A DNA stretch of 64,000 bases from Spirometra erinaceieuropaei (GCA_902702965.1 CACRXP010000168.1:20483-84482), one strand, 5' to 3'; shown: positions 19,955 to 31,825, counted from the stretch's first letter. Notes: generated by a model from the sequence alone, not told the origin. Program-made: numbers and translations.

Positions 19955-20455
19955 AGTAAGGCCCTCAGAATGGAAATGTAGATGATAAGAGAAATTAGGG
20001 GGTGGATTATTTTTTGCTTTTACAACTAGCATTTTCTTAAACAGAGTCTTGTTTGCCAAAAATGCATTATATACATGAACAGAAGGCCTCCAGGCAAGCC
20101 AAATAAACTGAGGGTGGTATATATTTTCAAGAGGATAGTCTTTCATAACATTTATCACGACCTAAAAATACATAATAATTGCTGTCTTTCCACTTGAACG
20201 TCCAATAATCTCATAAGCAAACCCCTAACGTGTTAGGAAATCGCTCAGTGTATCGTCTCACCGATTAGCTGTTGGGAAGACTGATGTTGCAGCCGGAGAT
20301 GACACACCCGCGAATGGGCGGTCTTCATGTACTGGGCCACAATTTGTTATTTTAGTCCACCTTCCGGAAGGCGAACATTGGCACATTAAACGGTCTTCAG
20401 AAGTTCAATTGGACATGTAAGTACACTTTCGTCCTGTTTTATACCGTCGCATTAT
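19955..20455. other. No feature recognised
   Basis: No coding or repeat signal seen. Confidence 0.5.
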
Positions 20456-20459
20456 TACA

Positions 20460-20618
20460 TGTGGTTATATGGTCCCACCTGATGGGCACAATACTGTTGA
20501 CCTCATCGCCTGTGCGTTCCCCAGCTCCACCTGTAAAAAAGCCCTATTACCACCGATCCCGTATTACCGGTGGCTGGGCTTTATTTACTTTAGACGGGAC
20601 TACATAATCACATCTGGC
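20460..20618. mobile_element. Family C element, short copy with TIRs
   Basis: It starts 'tgtggttatatggtcccacc' and ends with a near complement ('gactacataatcacat'). 'cgatcccgtattaccggtgg' recalls the interiors of the copies at 54400 and the MITEs. It lacks the telomere-like run seen in other copies. No clear target duplication. Confidence 0.5.
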
Positions 20619-20689
20619 CAATTACTGACTATAAACAGAGGATGCATATGGTGGCCCTGCAGCTTCCGTTACTTTGGATGACAAATAAA

Positions 20690-21720
20690 GCCTTTTTGCT
20701 GGGTTGGGCAGAAGCCTAGGCCGAGAGGGAGACTCTGACTACCACGACCTTCAGGCTCGATCTCGAATGGAAAAAGATGGGCGTCAGTCAGGAGGATTGC
20801 TCATTTTCTGCACAGAACAACTGGAAGAGGAAAGAGGGAGAGAGTTCGCAGTCGAACAAGGGCACGTCCGGCGTCGTGGGAGCAGCGTACCAAGTCTCCG
20901 TCAGGGAATGCGTCACAGCGTCTAAAGCCAGGGCACGTCTAACTCGGCCTTGGATCTGATTGGCCGGTTGGAAAATCGTGTAACGACCGACCTCGTCGGG
21001 GGTTCAGCGGTCGTTGTCTCGTCCTGTGTCTCCACAGGGTGTCTGAGGTGGAAAGTCCTAGTCCGCAGCACCCTTCCCTTTGTGAGTATCATTCATTTCG
21101 GTCTTCGAGGCATTCATCACCAAATATAACACCCCGGTCACACGATAGACCAAGCGATATGACAAGTTTTTATTGTAAGAACCGGGATGGAACGTAAACA
21201 CAGGGGAGAATGGAGAGTCGATCTGTTCAAAGTCGCGTTATCCTCACAATTGTCCGGTGAGGGTGGAGCTGGGAGCTGCCACTGGGAAGAGAGATCAGTT
21301 TCTTCACGGACCTCGACTGGAAACAGAAAGGGAAATCGAAAAGCAGCCCCATGTCAGACACCTCGCCACTCAAACTTGGTGCCACAGACCATTAAAACAA
21401 AACCTTGCCATACTCCTTCACGTTTTTCAGCTAGAGCCGAGTGGGCGTCAAAGCGTCTTAAGCCAGGGCACATCTGACTCGGCATTGAAGCCGATTGGAC
21501 AGCTGGGTGAGGGAATGTCGGGCTGTCCTGGTGCATATGCGCCGAACAGAAAGAGGAAGCGGACGCCAGTTAAGAGGATGATGTATTCTGTACAGAATAA
21601 ATCGAGAAGGGGTTGGAGAGAGCTGGCAGCTGGACAAGGGCACGTCCGGCGCCAAGAGAGATGCGTTCCAAATCTCCGTCAGGGAATGCGTCTAAAACAG
21701 TCCTTCAAAGATAATTGCAT
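20690..21720. repeat. Repeat family E, two partial copies
   Basis: The block 'caagggcacgtccggcg' plus 'gtctccgtcagggaatgcgt' occurs at 20857-20915 and 21637-21690. The middle (20985-21420) is the inverted counterpart of 40145-40560. Read on the minus strand it has 'aataaa' near 'acttgtcatatcgcttgg' and 'tgttatatttggtgatgaat', which would suit the 3' part of an LTR followed by a primer-binding site, but both LTRs cannot be delimited. Confidence 0.65.
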
Positions 21721-21799
21721 CAATTTCAAAAATATGGCTGTCACCCACGCCACACTTCAGGTGAACTTTGCTTATACCTTCCTAGAAACCTTTTCTTTC

Positions 21800-22300
21800 T
21801 TGGTTTTTCTTTAGGTGTGCCTAATTGACAATTACTTCGACAAGAGTCTGGCCTGTCTTCCTATTTCGTCAATCCGCACTTCGTGTGTGTTTTATTATTA
21901 ATACTAAATAAATACTCATCGCTGCTTTCCACGTTCTACGTCATTGTGTGTGCTGTGAACTGTCCGTCTCCATCTCAATTAGAATATTAAAAACTTGGTG
22001 GCAGCGATGCCCCGCTCAAAAGATCCCGTCCGGGAACCCTCGCCAACGCCTAGCCCACCCCCACAAATCGCAACGAGGTGCCCTCCTTCGCCCTTCGCCC
22101 CTTCTGAAACCTATTCCAGCCTTGTCTAACGCTTAAAAAACATACAACACCGTCCTCGGACAAAGCCAGTCCTAACCCCACCACCAACTCAACTCTAGCC
22201 AACTTCCTCCATACCAGCCTACACTCCCCATCCAATATAACCCCCGATCCTACGTCATGGCGACAGTCTAGCCCAATGGATCTCTTCAACAGGGCCTTAC
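21800..22300 (+). mobile_element. Probable LTR-retrotransposon 5' end (LTR, primer-binding site, gag start)
   Basis: An LTR-like stretch with 'actaaataaatactc' (poly-A signal, about 21900-21915) runs into 'tggtggcagcgatgcc' at 21991-22006. This begins TGG, the complement of a tRNA 3' CCA, so it fits a primer-binding site. The ATG overlapping it (22006) opens a proline-rich frame, 'MPRSKDPVREPSPTPSPPP', that stops after about 43 codons, as a decayed gag might. No partner LTR or pol was found. Confidence 0.5.
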
Positions 22301-25150
22301 TTGGAGTCGGTAGCCGACAACTTCAGGAAGATCACGATTAAGTCTCTTCTGCCTCCCCCCCCCCCAGTCTGTATACAAGGTAGATGGGTTGGCACCCTCT
22401 CGTTTCTGTTCATTCAAAAAATACTTTGGAGCCCTTCAACAGATAAATTGATAATGGCATCAATTTCGAAAATATGGCAACGAAAAAAAACCTCTTCAGA
22501 ATGCTGGCAGAATATTACGTTTTCCGGATAATCAAAGAATAAACCACAAATGGATTTAGGCTTTCCCACCATTCACTTCATGTTTTATTATTCAAATGCG
22601 TTCTGTACGCATATTCTCCATGTTTCCTGAATCTCAACGCACACAATAAAAACCCCCTTATTCATTTTTACAGCTGTTTGTCCATGCCTGTTCCATTTGT
22701 AAATTTACTGTGTATTAAATGTGGAAGCATTTCTCGGTGCTGGAGCAACCCCCGGCTCAACTTGTGCTAATTTGGCCCTGGTTAGCTCTGCATTTCCGTT
22801 GTGATAGACCGTCGCTTCATTTTGCATCAAACCTTCCAGAATTCAGGTAGCGCATATGTCCTAATGCCGCATCGTGATTTTTTGAATGTCCCCAGCTGTC
22901 AGCCGTTTTAGCAATAACGCTTAGCAGTCCTATGGGAAAAGCTGGCATACCGGACACCACGGTTTTTTTCTTCTGTGTTGAGGTTTGTCGCTGCAACTAG
23001 CTGTCGTTCTCGATGTTTTTATGACCCTTGTTCAATATTTGGGGAAATCATTTAAAGAGTACGGATTTCAAGCTGATATCGTGCGACCGATTTACCTTAT
23101 GGGATAGATTTCGAACGTAAGTTAACCGCTTAGAATTGCAGGTTATCTGAATTTAGAACAACACGAAATCCGGAAAAAAGGCACTGTGTTTGTTAATGGC
23201 TCTAGCGATATACTCCGTCTCGTTTACGACATCTTTAGCAATCACATGCTTTGCCAGTCAATCTGATTAAAATTAAAAAGAAACGGTGAAGATAGAGGAC
23301 GATTGATGGGATGGCTGATGGAGAAGCAGACTGATTCTTCATGACGTAAAGTATTGGAAAGATGGTTAATTTTTTAACATGCCCTGGACAAAAGAAAAGA
23401 CAGCTCGCTCACTAAAGTCAAAGCAACTCTCCGAATTTTCGGAGTAGTCTGGAGGCATGCAGGTTAGCGTAAACGCAAAATATTCGTAATAAAAGCGCAA
23501 CAGCCGTTTCCTTTAGCGTTGTCCCTTATAACCATTCCTGAGTCCAGTTAAGCAACTTTTAATCATTTAAAAAAGACCTTCCGTCCATCTAAGCATCATC
23601 GGTTGCAGTGAAATTTAGAAAATGACCAGTGAACAACAGGGATTGGTGGAAGGTTGAGGGTGTCTGGACACGTCCGAACGGGAGTGGGGATAATTTTGCC
23701 GGGAGACAGAGGCGGATGGGGGGTGTATTTCAAGCACAGATACGTGACGGCAGAAGGCATTTGCTCAAGCTCTCTAGTTACCCAGAATGAGACTCATATG
23801 CTCCTAGCCGCGTGCTCCCACACACCACTGCTGTGATGAACCGCAAATATAATCCATTGCCAAGCTTCCCCCTCCAACACTATTGGCTGTTTTGTAACAT
23901 TCGCTGTTCTGCCGGGACCTATCTTACTCTACTGACCTGTTGATGAATAACTGAGAACGTTCGTATGACGTCTATGATTTCTTGCACTTTTGGGGGCATG
24001 AGCAACCCTCCTGATTCCCCTTTCAAGACTTGCGGCGTGTGAACAAATGAAATGAAATGCGGTCAACATTCTAGAACATTCTACTGAGTTGTATTTCAAT
24101 GGCCGAGGGTGCTCGCCGATTGCGTTAAAGGGCCTCTTCGTCCCGCTGTGCCTTGCGCTCGATCGGGAGCCACACAGGATCGGCCCTGTGTTCAGACGTT
24201 TCAAGCGTGGGTTTGATTGAGACTGGCTGATAACGGTCGACAAACACTGAAATTGTTATTTCAGTCATCCTCATCCTTGCCGGCCATGTCCTTCTTGTTC
24301 ATCTAGTTGAATCGGCTGTGTTTTTAAACCGGCGATTTGTTCAAAAACCAATTTCATGAGGTGAGGATACATATTTTGTTTTGAAAAGCATCTCAGCATA
24401 CTTCAATTTCGAGCATGTTTTACGACGAACCACTAATGGGTACTTTGATTTTTCTGTAGTCCTGTACATTGCTTCATAGACCTGTCGTGACTATTTTACT
24501 AGGACAGGAAGCAATATCTGGGGGACTGTGTCTTAAGAAATTGCCAAGGTAATGTGCGTGCTTAAGTTCCACTCCTGAGTCTTGCAACGAACCTTGCTGA
24601 TTAGGTAAAAAGTGTCGACCTTTACTTTACTACACTTCATTGCATTTGATCAGAAATGTCATACTTAATTTTATTTAACTATTCCGACTGCACTTTTAAA
24701 AAAATACTGGCAAAAATATATGCGGAACTCCCCAGTACTAGGAAGCCGTATGGGATGGAGACAGAGTAGGCCAGGTTACGGTTCGACTTAAGGTTATTAT
24801 CATGCTAAGTGTTCGATATGGGTTTAAAAATAGGGGTCGGATAATGTTGTGATCTGAATTACAGGACAGTATTAAAGTTACGTAGAGAGTGTATAAGCTA
24901 CGGACGAGACCCAAGTAAGTAGAGTAATTACTGTTAAAAGGATTGTGAGAAAGGTTACTTAGGCTTATGTCCAAGCCCAACGTGACAACTATCCCCAACA
25001 GAGATCACTGAAACCCATTCAGGACCCAACACTGACCAGAAATCATACATTATACATCATTCGCAGCCCTCATGTCGTAACCCTAGGCTTATCCTTACTG
25101 TTAATGCCAAACCTAGTCCTGCCTTCGACAGCTCGGTCAAAAACTCAAAA
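22301..25150. other. No gene recognised
   Basis: 2.8 kb of mostly AT-rich DNA. A C run lies at 22351-22363, and 24120-24240 resembles part of the SINE2 far body ('gtcccgctgtgccttgcg', 'gactggctgataacgg'). Short open frames show no recognised domain. Confidence 0.45.
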
Positions 25151-25159
25151 GATTTTTCT

Positions 25160-25475
25160 CAGATGTGGTTATTTAGCTCCACCTGAAGCGAACAGATCTC
25201 AGCCACCTGTAGTATGAGATCAGTGGTGATAGGGGGTTTTTACGGGTGAGACCGGGGAACGCGCAGGCGAGGAGATCAAGTAGTTGTATGCAAAAAAAAG
25301 CTATTGGGAATGCGCGATTGTACTGTGAATGGTTGCGAAATAGTCGCCTTAGCCCTAACCCCCAACCCCTAGCCCTAACCACTTACTCTTACCCCTAATC
25401 CTGACCCTTAACCCCCAACCCCAATCCAAACAGTACTGTGTCCATCAGGTGGGTCTACATAACCGCAACTTACCA
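25160..25475. mobile_element. Family C element with TIRs and TAACCC-like interior
   Basis: The left end 'gtggttatttagctccacctga' is matched by the inverted right end 'tcaggtgggtctacataaccg' (25448-25470). Inside are the block shared with 16500 and a run of 'ccctaacc'-type units (25345-25430). No target duplication was recognised. Confidence 0.7.
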
Positions 25476-26465
25476 GGGATTTTAGGTAAGGCGGTTCTTT
25501 AAGGTACTCCTTAACATGATTTTGCTTAATGAGAGTGCGCACTTAGATTCTTTGTTCTACCTGCTGCCGCAGACTGTTCAGTAGCCATTATAGACGAATT
25601 TACAAAATGTCGTTGCACTGTTGGCGGTCATTTTGGTATTTATTGATGAGGCATTTGCGGCTGCTAACGCGTTTTCACGGGATATAATGGAACTAATCTG
25701 GTCAAAACGATATCTAGTGTATTTTGTGTAACTGTCAGAATTCATTCAAAGGGCTTTCTTTCCAAAAACCAACAAGCTATCAAGACTTCCAACAATGACA
25801 AGTATGGAGACAATTTCGTTGGCTGTGACATCTGGTTTTCCTGCAATTGTATATTTTAACATGTCCCCAGAGAGTACGCAACCGATGATGTACTTTACCC
25901 TAGTTTGTTTTCCGAAATCGTGTATTTTTTATTACAAATACATCCATCGGCAGAAATAGGTTATTTATACACCTTACGAAAAATTCCTGTTTGCATGAAC
26001 TGGACAGGATCGCTTTTGGATCGCAAGTTTTCTTCATCGGACGATTAGCGCATAGGCTTTCTCTAACTAACAATTGGATATCACTGAAGATGGAGAAAAG
26101 AATTCCACTCTCTGGGTCAGTCACTGTAACCGGTCGGTAGTGCTTTGAAGAGTGCCTACTAACCCCCCTTTTCGGAAGTCTGTCTATTTTTTTTCTCTTG
26201 GATACCAAAAGGAAAACGTCTTGAGTTCATTCGGCATTGAGACAATGTCCTGACCCGCAGGACATCAAAAGCATTTACACTCATCATCGTCTTGACCACT
26301 CGTCGGTTCCAAATGGTCAAGAGAAACAGCTGTGGTCGTCCTTTCAACCCGCTCTTATCCGGAGTCCAGACGCAGATGGATTTTATCACAGAGGCGGGTT
26401 TTTATTCGTGCTGTGCCACGGCTTTGCCTAACCCTTACTGTCACTTACTGCCTCTTCTCCCTCCC
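25476..26465. other. No gene recognised
   Basis: A 102-codon minus-strand open frame (25900-26208) overlaps a 76-codon one (26159-26389). Neither has recognisable features. Confidence 0.4.
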
Positions 26466-26469
26466 CCTA

Positions 26470-26640
26470 TTCCTACACTCCGCTTGTATGGAAAGAAGAC
26501 CCGTAATAGATTCCTCGTATCGTTGAAACGTTTCCCTTTGTACCACCTTCCCATATAAGTGAACTGATCCAATGAGAATTTAGCGAAAACAAGCGTATGC
26601 TCGCCAAATGCTCTTCTGGACTGCTCCATGGGAATTTCCG
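26470..26640 (+). mobile_element. PLE 3' end fragment (plus)
   Basis: 'gtatcgttgaaacg', 'cttcccatata', 'aatgagaatttagcg' and 'gtatgctcgcc' parallel the PLE 3' end at 37835-37925. Confidence 0.6.
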
Positions 26641-26769
26641 AAACTTGGATTTTTTTTCCTATCCCCCTTCCCGAGACAGTATATTGGCAGCGCAGGAAAA
26701 TGCTAGGAGGCGTACTAGCTTGCCCGTAGAAAGGTTGAAAAGTAAAGTAGTAATCGATTTTAGAGTTGC

Positions 26770-27205
26770 GAAAATTCCCATAGCAGTAAACAGAAGACGA
26801 GGTGGCGAGCATACGTAGCTTTCGCCAAATTCTCGTCCACCCAGTACATTTATATGGGAACGGGGTAAAAGTAAAACATGTCAATGATAAGATAAATCGA
26901 TAAAAGTCCGCCTTTAAACACAGGCGGGGTGTGGGAATGTGGGGGGGGGGGGGGGGGGGCAATAGCAGTCAATGTCAGGGGCGGAGTAAGAGCGGAAGGG
27001 CGCGGAGAGTTGCAGCGTTAGTCGACCTTCGACCACTGTAGCCGCGGAGCCTACACAAATCGCCTCCGTTTAAAGGCGAACTTTTATCGATTTCTCTTAT
27101 CGTTGACATGTTTTACTTCTACCCCGCCCCCATATAACTGTACTGGTCCGATGACAATTTATCGAAAGCTATGTACACTCGCCACCTCGTCTTTTGTATA
27201 GTCGA
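26770..27205. mobile_element. Two PLE 3' ends in inverted orientation
   Basis: 26785-27045 on the minus strand matches 37690-37930, including 'gtcgaaggtcgactaacg', the C-rich run and 'ttttatcgatt'. 27065-27200 repeats the distal half on the plus strand. Opposed terminal repeats are common for PLEs. A 19-G run lies at 26941-26959. The 173-codon minus-strand frame (26441-26962) is an accident of this repeat. Confidence 0.75.
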
Positions 27206-28280
27206 TTTGTTGATGACAAAGCTCTACGGCATTCGTATTCCAACAGCTCAACCATTTGTTCCCTGGAAGGACTCCCTAAAAAATTTGTTGTCCACATTTT
27301 GGGATTTTTTGAGATAATGTTTGCTGCAAATCGTGGAAAACAGGGAAATTTAACGTTGAGGCTTCACTAAGGTCCTCTCCACGCCCACATTTCAGGGCAG
27401 TCCATCATGCCGTAGCAGCACCATGGACCTGAGTGACTCTCCTTCAAGTGGAAAATAGTCGACTTGACGTGCTCACGTCCATGATATTTAGTGGGTGAAA
27501 TTACTGGAAAAGGAGTTCCACTAGACGAATATAAAACTGACTTCAAGATGTTTAACATGGCACGATGCAACAGCAACCCCGACCTGTCACTCTACGTAAC
27601 CACTTTATTGCCGTTTACGGCATAGGTCGCATCTCATGAGTTTTAGTCAGTATTGCCTGGATTTTGGTGGACTGTTCACACGGAGGACAGGTGGAGGAGA
27701 TCTTCCCGGATTCTAAACACTTTTAGGTCAAAAACGGCGTTTATTTCGGGGAATGCAAGAACTTTCTAGCCTCTCATGTCCTGAGGGAAAACAGCCCTCC
27801 TTCCTTTTTTTCCAGGTCACCATCCTGAGTGCAAATGAGCGCGACCTCGTCAGTCGGACCGACACTCTTGGGATTTTTTTATTACTTTTTGCCTGATGAC
27901 GCGCGATTAATAATGCTGCTGATCTCGACAGTCAGTGGTGCAGATGCCTAGACAGTGAGGGACGCGTAGGTTGAAAGCGGTCTGCATGATGATTGGAGGC
28001 ACTATTTGTTTGAATGGTGAGGAGTCCCTCGATTGTGCTCCAGGTTAACCCTTAACTTGAAGCCCCGATGACATTCTAAAGCTCCACGTTCAGTTATCTG
28101 GTGTCGGTAAGTCCTCGAAGGCCTACCGGGACGTTCAAACTAAAACAACCTTAAGTAAGTCAGTGCCGAGGAATAGGGCATTCCAGTCCCAAGTCAACAC
28201 ACATTTTCTCAGTCGACAATTTAAAAAAGACATCCATGTGTACCTGCAAGACGTGTCCCCAAAACTTGCAGAAAAATGAA
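27206..28280. other. No feature recognised
   Basis: No coding or repeat signal identified. Confidence 0.45.
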
Positions 28281-28288
28281 GAACCGTT

Positions 28289-29077
28289 GGTAACAATCGG
28301 GAGATGACACCGAAAAAAATCCGCCTGACCAAAGCAGCCTGTCTTACGGGACAGGTGGTAATAGGGGCTTTTATGGATGGTGGCTGGTCGGGATGTACCA
28401 TACCAGCGGACGAAAAGCCTTATTTGAACAGGTGTATGATCGAAGTTGGTCCGCTCTCCGTTCTGTTATTATAAAATGGGTCGTCAAAGGCCGTAAAGTG
28501 GTAACGGACGAGTGGAAGGCGCATAATCGTCTTCCCTCAGAAGGTTATCTACATTTCTCTGTTAACCACTCAAAGAACTTCAAGGACCCTACCACCGGAC
28601 AGCACACCAATGCCATTGAGGCATACTGGAGTAGACTGAAAAGGAAATTCCACGAGGGAGGCCCTGTATGTGGTCGAGCTGTGTGGGCTCACATAGACGA
28701 AGTACAGTATCGTGTTTGGTTTGGCCTCAATGCCATGTCCTTGACAAATGCCTGGGAACTGTTCCTGTCCCATGTTGTGCAGACTTTTCCTATTTAAAAG
28801 TTGTTTGTTATGTAATAAACTGCCATAATGCGAATGTATGCCGTATATTAAGGTGTACGTGAGTAACGATGTGGAAGTTTGGGTAACAGCGACAATCGTC
28901 CATGTAACCTCCTGCGATGTTCGTCCGGCCAGCACATGTTAGGCCATCGGGGAAAGTCCGAGTAGTGCATGAAAGTAGGCCTGCAACCGCTGATATAGCC
29001 TGAAGACGTTTGAGTCCACTGATAAAGGTATTATTTCTAGGTAACGGTTTTTTGGGTGCCATCTCCCGATTGTTACC
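28289..29077 (+). mobile_element. Merlin DNA transposon, internally deleted, complete ends
   Basis: The 789-bp element starts 'ggtaacaatcgggagatg' and ends with the inverted 'catctcccgattgttacc'. It is flanked by 8-bp near-identical duplications (28281-28288 gaaccgtt; 29078-29085 gaaacgtt). GG-starting TIRs with 8-bp duplications and an IS1595-like transposase define the Merlin superfamily. An AATAAA follows the transposase at about 28813. The transposase N-terminus is missing although both TIRs are intact, so the loss was internal. Confidence 0.9.
28321..28797 (+). pseudogene. Merlin / IS1595-type (ISXO2-like) transposase, N-terminally deleted
   Basis: The frame is open from 28321, and the first ATG at 28393 gives 134 aa. 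Counting from that ATG, 'VVTDEWKAH' carries the second catalytic Asp (D39), 'VNHSKNFKDP' follows (57-66), and 'HTNAIEAYWSRLK' carries the Glu (E76). This is the strongly conserved D...VNHS..F.DP....HTN.IE..W block of ISXO2-like DDE transposases. 'YDRSWSAL' before it fits the preceding strand. The first catalytic Asp and any N-terminal zinc-binding domain are absent, whereas family members are roughly twice as long. It therefore cannot catalyse transposition alone. The remaining frame has no stop, which suggests a fairly recent deletion. Confidence 0.92.
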
Positions 29078-29085
29078 GAAACGTT

Positions 29086-29574
29086 GATAATCTAGTGAAT
29101 ATTATCAGTCAGAGAAAACGCCACACACATGCTAGCGTATCTGAGCGTTAAACAAAATTATAATGGGCCGTTTGGCATTTGTTGTCTGACGGCCCTTCAG
29201 TTTGAGCTAATGCGCTCGTCTTATACTGACTGAGCTTAGAAAAAAAAACTAGAAGTACGATTGCCGTTTTACTCCGATTGTAATGAGGAATTGAATATTT
29301 GCGCTTTGTTTTGCCGTTACGGCTCTAAAACCCATCCATGCCAAACAGGAAATTCTTGATTTTTTACCAGTCACGCGTCAACAAGGTTTCCGAGTGACGT
29401 GAAAATGTCAAACTGGCGAAGACAAACCAGTTTGTCAGCAATTGAACTGAAATAAGGCAACCCAAGTACACAGGATATGTAAGTTTGCACAAACGTTCAA
29501 AACTCGGAGACCGGCTAAACGACGTCAAAAAGGTGTTGGAATGAAACTGCGTGATGGTCATATATTAATACTGA
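29086..29574. other. No feature recognised
   Basis: No coding or repeat signal seen. Confidence 0.5.
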
Positions 29575-30070
29575 CAAACAAAACGTCTGTAAGCGTGTGC
29601 TATGCCGGTATCAACAAGCCATGGCCCTCGCAGCCTGGTGTGCGTTGGCAGTTCCCGGACACCTGGTACCCTGCCGGTAGATGCGCTGCCACTGGGTATA
29701 CAGATGGTGAGCGTTGCTGCCCAGTTATCAGTCATCATTGTCCTTCCGACCCCTGTTAGGGTGTTGTTGTTTTTTTTGGTCAAAAACCTGGTCATTTGCT
29801 GTGCGGACCAGGGAATGTGGCGTAGAGCGCCAAGGTACGGGCTCGACCGTGCCATCCACCTGCCCCCCACCCAGGTCTTTTTGATGTTGTCTTGACACCG
29901 GTTCAGGCGGAGAGTGGGAAAGATACTGTGCGGTAGATGCTGTGCAAGTCTACTATCACCATAAACTAATTCCCGCGCAAGCCTTCGTAGCTACCGCACC
30001 TCGGTGTGTAGCACACGGTGGACATTGTCGAAATCGACGGTCGAACTGTCATTAGACAACTGACGCTCAA
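29575..30070. repeat. Repeat family F, well preserved copy
   Basis: It is a good reference copy: upstream part 29585-29760, core 29770-29960 and end 29990-30055 ('gtgtgtagcacacggtggac', 'gacggtcgaactgtca'). It matches 9085-9500 almost throughout. Confidence 0.8.
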
Positions 30071-30314
30071 AATCTGTTTATGTTCTTGAGCCCTCGAGTA
30101 CGCTTTGCCTACAGATATTTCGAAAACAACACACTTAAAGTGCGTCACACCGTCTTCATCTCACTCCAGAAAGCTTTGATTTCTTTTATTAATTCGAAAT
30201 ACTACTGCCCTTTTGACTTTTTTGAAAATGCCAAACATCCGACTGCACTCTTTGCTTACAATATTACATGTTTTCTTGAAACAAATTATACTGAAGCAGG
30301 CATTAACGGCAGAA

Positions 30315-31290
30315 GTTATTGGTACCAGTAACTTTCGCGGCGGCTTATCGACTGCAGCCTGTCGTTACATAGCACAGATAACAAGTGAGAAAGATACAGA
30401 GGTTTGAACTTCCACAGAGAAAATCAATGTAAAACAACAAGGTCAACGTATACTGTGCGTAGACTAATCAATAAAATGATAACTTGAAAAGGCAACAGAG
30501 GAATGGAAATGGGGAAGTAAACATGCTGAGGCATTTCGAAAATCAAAAGGGCTCAGGTCTACCAGTGCAAGCTGAGGTTGACCACGTGATCTAGCTGTTT
30601 ACATAGGTCGGGTTTCCCCCGCCGTATGTAGGCTGCCTCCAGGTAGCGCAATAACCGAGTAGTTCGTGCTCGAACTAACACTCGAAAAGACGTTTTTGGG
30701 GTCAACTGAATGGCCACTATCAAGGAGATGCTTTGTAATAGAAGACCGTAGAATCTTATTCTCCTGCCTTAAAAGCCATTTAGGCAGGTGCTCAACTGAC
30801 CTGGCTGCCAGTTGCCTTTGCGTTCGCCCAATGTAAATGCATCCACAAGTGCATGAAAATTCGCAAACACAATATGACGTGGCGTGCAATGGCAAGGCAT
30901 CCTTCGCCCGTGGAACTTGAATAGCTTTAGTAGGGCTGCAGGATATGAGTTCAGCTGAGTTGTATTTTCTTTCAGTGGCGCATCTCAATCGCCGCTTGAT
31001 GGTATATGAGATGTTGTCGCCCATAAAGTGTAAGGATATTACAACGGGCTTTTTCAGTTCACTTCCCCATTTTCTTTCCTATGTTGCGCTTTCAAGCTAC
31101 CATTTTATTGATTAGTCTACGTGCAGTATACGATGACCTTGCTGTTTTACATTGATTTTCTCTGTGAAAGTTCAAACCTCTGTATCTTCCTCACGTGTTA
31201 TCTGTGTTATGTAACGACAGGCTGCAGTTGATTAGTCGTCGCGAAATTTACTGGTTCCAATAAATTCTGTTGTCTGTGTGTGCACAAATA
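30315..31290. mobile_element. PLE remnant between inverted terminal repeats
   Basis: The left repeat (30320-30455, minus) and right repeat (31134-31275, plus) are inverted copies: 'ttggtaccagtaactttcgc' against 'gcgaaatttactggttcc', and 'gttgttttac.ttgattttc'. The right repeat ends with AATAAA. Between them lies a minus-strand endonuclease. The same repeat flanks the PLE fragment at 12640-13150. Confidence 0.8.
30559..31024 (-). pseudogene. PLE GIY-YIG endonuclease domain
   Basis: The minus strand reads 'YCVCEFSCTCGCIYIGRTQR', then 'RSVEHLPKWLL' and 'ITKHLLDSGHSVDPKNVF'. The Y-I-G-R-T strand, the Arg/His helix (EH.P.WL) and the H..GH motif are those of PLE GIY-YIG nucleases. After one frameshift near 30680 the frame continues 'LRYLEAAYIRRGKPDLCKQL' to a stop at 30559-30561. 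RT is lost. Apart from the frameshift this domain is the best preserved endonuclease in the window. Confidence 0.88.
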
Positions 31291-31689
31291 TTCACACTTG
31301 CCAACCGCAATATTACTAAACTTCCCTTTGAGTAGCAGGGGCTTGGTTCAGATATTGAAACTCTAATATGATGACCGGAGTTTCATACCTCAGCCCACAT
31401 CTTCGTTTGCAGAAAAGTCACTTTCTTACGGCGTAAGTTGGTTTTCTTGCGGTCAATTTCGGTGTCGGAGTAATGCTGTTAAATATTCTCAGCGCATAAA
31501 TTGCTGGTCGCGTTTCTCAGATACCAGTCACAGTCATCTTTAAATCAGAACTGCACAAAATATGTAGGCATGACTCAACTCCAGTTGACACCCGACCCTT
31601 ACCGCTGAAATCCACAGTCAGAGTAAACTGACTCTTACACATAATCCATTTTTTTGCTTCTGTTAGCCATTACTCTCTTGCATTTATAA
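31291..31689. other. No feature recognised
   Basis: No coding or repeat signal seen. Confidence 0.5.
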
Positions 31690-31754
31690 TTAATATATAT
31701 ATATATATATTAATGGTAGTATACCGTACTCCCGACCTAGATACTTGCTAAAAG

Positions 31755-31825
31755 CCCAGACACGTGTTTCGCCGATATTCTGCCGCTGCGTGACACAGCT
31801 GCGAGGGGTTCGGCTCTTCAGTGGG
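31755..31825 (-). ncRNA. Hammerhead ribozyme, copy 1
   Basis: On the minus strand: CCCA-CTGAAGA-GCCGA...TCGGC-GAAAC-ACGT-GTC-TGGG. Helix I pairs CCCA with TGGG; helix II pairs GCCGA with TCGGC and encloses a 6-bp hairpin (GCTGTG/CGCAGC); helix III is AC/GT or the palindrome ACACGTGT. All conserved core bases (CUGANGA, GAAA, GUC) are present. Predicted cut is between 31759 and 31758. Confidence 0.88.

Noticed and set aside
26441..26962. 173-codon minus-strand frame
   Set aside because: It lies across an inverted PLE 3' end and a poly-G run (giving poly-Pro) and has no domain.
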